NCBI RefSeq assembly: GCF_018143015.1
Contig: NC_054743.1
Location: 33,505,934-33,569,933, forward strand
Origin: Lytechinus variegatus
Lineage: Eukaryota; Echinodermata; Echinoidea; Temnopleuroida; Toxopneustidae
Direction of reading: 5' to 3'
Length of the DNA: 64,000 nt
The notes beneath the pieces are model-generated. The model had not been told where the DNA came from, searched no databases, and was given only the letters and a program-made list of their open reading frames with translations. Positions 61,201-64,000 of this stretch are shown in pieces. The stretch's first letter is position 1; each line of letters begins with the position of its first letter. The position numbers and the translations under genes are program-made.

Positions 61201-63079
61201 GCTTCCTATCTCACCATCCCATTTCATTCCATTCCATTTTGGGTTGATGAACTTGATATTTCTCTCAATTTCATTTTGAAGATACAAGTCTACAGGCTGC
61301 TGCAGATATACGAGATGCTTGTTTTGCTTATTAGATACTGGAAGCTTATTGTATGTTGTTTCTTTGACTTCATGATCATTAGTTTGAATTGTTTTTCCTT
61401 TGCAAATTGTTTTTCCTTTGTTTCTTCTCTTTTTTATGGGGATGGGGCTTTAGTAAACTAAAATACAAATATTTATGTGATAGAATGAAAGTCCAATATT
61501 TTCATTTTTAGTGATTTTTCAAACCGATTTGTATTTATTGTCTATATTGAAGTATACTTTTCAGTAGAGTTAAGTTGTTGAAAGTCTAAAACTTTTCCCT
61601 TTTCTCTCTGTTTGACTATAGTGAGATGTTAATTGACACTCTGAAAGATGAGGAGATACAATTATTTACTCAACAAGATTTTACTGCTCTATTACAGAAG
61701 GTATTGTGTATTTTCAGTTTGATCATGTCTTATTTCTTATCACATGTCATGGTGATGATGATGATGATCAACATCCTCATCACCATCCATATCATCATCA
61801 TCATTATCATTATCATCATTATCATCATCATCTTCATCATCATTATCATCATCGTCTTCATCATCATCACATCATCATCATCTTCTTTTTCCTCTTCAAC
61901 ATCATCATCTTCATCTTCACACTCATCACCACCATCATCATCAACATCATCATCATCACCATCATCATCTTCACAATCACCTGCACCATCATCACCATCA
62001 TCATCCTCTTCATCATCATCGTCTTCATCATCATTATCATCATCGTCTTCATCATCATCACATCATCATCATCTTCTTCTTTTTCCTCTTCAACATCATC
62101 ACCATCATCTTCATCTTCACACTCATCACCACCATCATCATCAACATCATCATCATCACCATCATCTTCACAATCACCTGCACCATCATCACCATCATCA
62201 TCCTCTTCATCTTCACAATCATCACCACCATCATCATCATCATCACCTTCACCACCATCATCATTATCATCATCATCATCATCACATCACCATCTTCTCC
62301 TTTTTCCTCTTCAACATCATCATCCCCATCAACAACCACATCATTATCACCACTGTCGTAATATTTATTGACTTGGTCATCATCACCATCATCATCATTT
62401 TCACTGTTACCATCATCATTATCATCTTTGGTATGAGGAGAGATTAATTTCGTATCATGTGGTATTATTTTCAAAGTTTTGTGACTCAAGAATCATGAAA
62501 GTTTTCACTTCTTGATATATCCAAACAAATAAATGGAAACAGAATAGAGTCACGTAAAATAAACCTATAGGCCCATATTCTGAAGTCGGGTTTAACTTAA
62601 CCTCAGGTTTAAAGTTGTGGTTTAAGTATGGATAGCCAATTGTTACATAAATCACTAACAGTAGAGATATAATATTACACCTCATTTGACTCTTAAATCA
62701 TTCATAATTGTGTGGGAAGTATAAATAGATTATTGTCTTCACCATCAATGAATCAGAAAAGAGCACAGTAAACATGAAAAAATACAACTTAATAACAAAA
62801 ATTAACATTTTTGGCTTCCCATAATTTTAGCACAGAGTTCGGCCATGTTCTAAGTTAAATCTGACTTCAGAATACGGGCCATAATGAATATCTCATCTTG
62901 AATCAATATTGATATACATGTACATGTACATGATGTATACAATTTTCTGCAGTTCACTTTATATCAATATCATATACATTTCCTTCACCCTTATATTCCC
63001 CTTCCGTTGTTCTTCATAGAAATTAACAATGTTAAGTGATCTGAGATGGAATGAAGAGTGCGATGCCCTCTCAAGAGAA
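55255..63079 (+). CDS. JmjC/cupin-8 2-oxoglutarate oxygenase with signal sequence, 3' end outside window
   Basis: Visible coding exons: 55255-55435, 55814-56087, 57177-57240, 58746-58871, 59598-59740, 60641-60832, 61622-61700, 63020-63079; 373 codons, phase continuous, donor after the last. The start ATG gives MILQRVLYSLALVGIFHLVTG, a probable signal peptide or signal anchor. The JmjC core contains the Fe(II) facial triad: H187-N188-D189 in KSHLHND and distal H265 in YIPYKWIHQV. K202 in FSGQKDILF is the likely 2-oxoglutarate-binding lysine. These features predict an active hydroxylase of the FIH/JMJD5/JMJD7-like cupin-8 branch, possibly acting in the secretory pathway. Residues about 285-373 are an acidic helical extension not assigned to a family. 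The substrate and exact orthologue are unknown. Introns carry SINEs, a DR1-bearing element, MITEs and simple repeats. Confidence 0.88.
57286..57590 (-). mobile_element. tRNA-derived SINE (JmjC gene intron 3)
   Basis: Antisense copy of the 48,746 SINE: a TTATTA tail complement near 57,365, 'ccccggctttagcttgagct', 'cctgccgggtaccaattcac', 'ttcttgctgaaggaaaacgc', and a decayed box B complement near 57,520. Confidence 0.8.
58160..58735. repeat. Polypyrimidine tract with 21-bp minisatellite (JmjC intron 3)
   Basis: About 570 bp are nearly pure C/T. Positions about 58,366-58,630 consist of repeats of CCTCCTCTTCCTCCTGCTTT plus T, with some units extended by CCTCCT. It ends 10 bp before the exon-4 acceptor at 58,745. 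Pro- or Leu-rich frames across it are artefacts of composition. Confidence 0.9.
59170..59390 (-). mobile_element. tRNA-derived SINE (JmjC intron 4)
   Basis: Antisense SINE with a preserved box B complement (GGGATTCGAACCCA near 59,320), 'gtcgagtgcagcacaatgtg' and 'ttcttgctgaaggaa'. The end is followed by a short duplication of 'accatgacaccccc'. Confidence 0.8.
59879..60386. mobile_element. Short second copy of the DR1-bearing element (JmjC intron 5)
   Basis: The termini match those of 15,997-17,072 in reverse orientation: GTCTCATCTGCATTACGCGA as complement at the right and GTCTTGCCTGCATAGC at the left. It holds about two to three of the internal units, including a perfect AGGTCAAAGGTCA at 60,087-60,099. 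Confidence 0.7.
61745..62435. repeat. (CAT/ATC)n microsatellite (JmjC intron 7)
   Basis: About 690 bp of CAT/ATC trinucleotides with islands of TTCTTYTTTTTCCTCTTCAA. A block of about 170-180 bp is present in roughly two direct copies (61,860-62,035 and 62,050-62,225). His- or Ser-rich frames are artefacts. Confidence 0.9.
62570..62880. mobile_element. 312-bp-type MITE, copy 2 (JmjC intron 7)
   Basis: 311 bp, same orientation as and closely similar to 32,208-32,519. Ends are GGCCCATATTCTGAAGTCGG and GACTTCAGAATACGGGCC, flanked by ATA on both sides. Confidence 0.85.
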
Positions 63080-63636
63080 GTAAGTTGATATATTTTCATT
63101 ATATTCAATTGTAATTAGTAATTTCATATGCAGTTTTGAATATGAAATACCCGGTACCTTGATTGTATAAAAATAATGCATTTTATATACAGTGCCCCTT
63201 TTATAAGGTTTAAAAACACATCGAGCCAGAAACTTATCCTTTCAAGCCTGGAGTGCTTTTTACCCCCTCCCCAACATCTTTTGTGATCAATCTTTCATGC
63301 AAACAACACAAACTGGAAGGGGTCTACAATATCAAAATTACAAACACCACATAGAAATATTAGTTTTAGAACAGGTAGCTTTTAAAACAATTTCTGCAAC
63401 TAAGAGGAAAGTTTCGGAGGCTATAGTTGATAAGTTCCCATCAGCTATTTGTGATACCAGTTCAAAGGACAGCAGGTGTAATACTTGTGGCCAAGTAAAT
63501 CAGATAAATGTATTAAGATTTGATCATCAGCATACTCGGGAGAGTTAGAATCATGAACTAGCCATTTTCCTCATACATTCTGAGATAATAAATGTGGGAA
63601 AGTTTAACAGTGAACCCTACCAGAAAATGAACTTAT

Positions 63637-63988
63637 TTAAAGGTCAAGTCCACCTCAGAAAAATGTTGATTTCAATCAATAGAGAAAAATCAGACAAGAA
63701 CAATGCTGAAAATTTCATCAAAATCGGATGTAAAATAAGAAAATTATGACATTTCAAAGTTTTGCTTATTTTTAACAGAATAGTTATATGAACGAGCCAG
63801 TTACATCCAAATGAGAGAATCGATGATGTCACTCACTCACTATTTCTTTTGTTTTTTATTGTTTGAATTATACAATATTTCAATTTTTACGAATTTGACG
63901 ATTAGGACCTCCTTGCCTATTATGCTTGTTGAATTTGTCTCTCTTCATTCAAATCAAGTTTTTGTTGGGGTGGACTTGTCCTTTAATG
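63637..63988. mobile_element. TTAAAGG-ended MITE, uninterrupted copy
   Basis: The ends TTAAAGGTCAAGTCCACCTC and GGGTGGACTTGTCCTTTAA are inverted, and the body carries 'gaaaatttcatcaaaatcgg' and 'cgatgatgtcactcactca'. This 352-bp element shows what the nested copy at 19,212-20,754 looked like before insertion. TTAA at both edges may be the target duplication or part of the repeat. Confidence 0.8.
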
Positions 63989-64000
63989 TTGTCAAATCCT

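Noticed and set aside
61626-62447. His/Ser/Ile-rich long frame
   Set aside because: Beyond 61,700 it is a CAT/ATC microsatellite past a normal splice donor; only 61,622-61,700 is exon.

Overview
This is animal nuclear DNA: split genes with GT-AG introns, tRNA-derived SINEs, many DNA-transposon relics and long simple repeats. The combination of a short secreted protein made of scavenger-receptor cysteine-rich (SRCR) domains, abundant MITEs and a tRNA-derived SINE resembling those of sea urchins suggests an echinoderm, most likely a sea urchin. That assignment is an inference. No bacterial, CRISPR or rRNA feature was seen.

Layout. (1) 1-516 (+) is the last coding part of an hnRNP R/Q (SYNCRIP-type) gene, with its 3'UTR to about 1.66 kb. 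(2) 1.7-11.5 kb is intergenic, with a few MITEs. (3) 11,532-37,707 (-) is a complete 15-exon SRRM1 (SRm160) gene of 1,039 codons, convergent with the hnRNP gene. Its introns hold transposons of several superfamilies, including three nested inside one another at 18.8-21.6 kb. (4) 37.7-42.4 kb is repeat-rich, with one candidate 33-residue membrane microprotein ORF. (5) 42,451-47,615 (-) is a three-exon gene for a secreted protein with two SRCR domains (232 aa). Its large second intron is mostly a ~27-bp satellite split by a LINE fragment. (6) 47.6-55.2 kb is intergenic: SINEs, a 2.5-kb hAT-like element, and a ~530-bp foldback element inside a SINE. (7) 55,255 to beyond 63,079 (+) is a gene for a JmjC/cupin-8 oxygenase with an N-terminal signal sequence. 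Eight exons are visible and the gene runs off the right edge.

Two genes belong to mRNA processing: hnRNP R/Q binds RNA through RRM and RGG regions, and SRRM1 is a PWI/SR-repeat splicing coactivator. The SRCR and JmjC proteins are predicted to enter the secretory pathway and have no visible functional link to each other. All exon models were built by hand from splice consensus, reading-phase continuity and family similarity. The reading phase closes at every junction in the three multi-exon genes.
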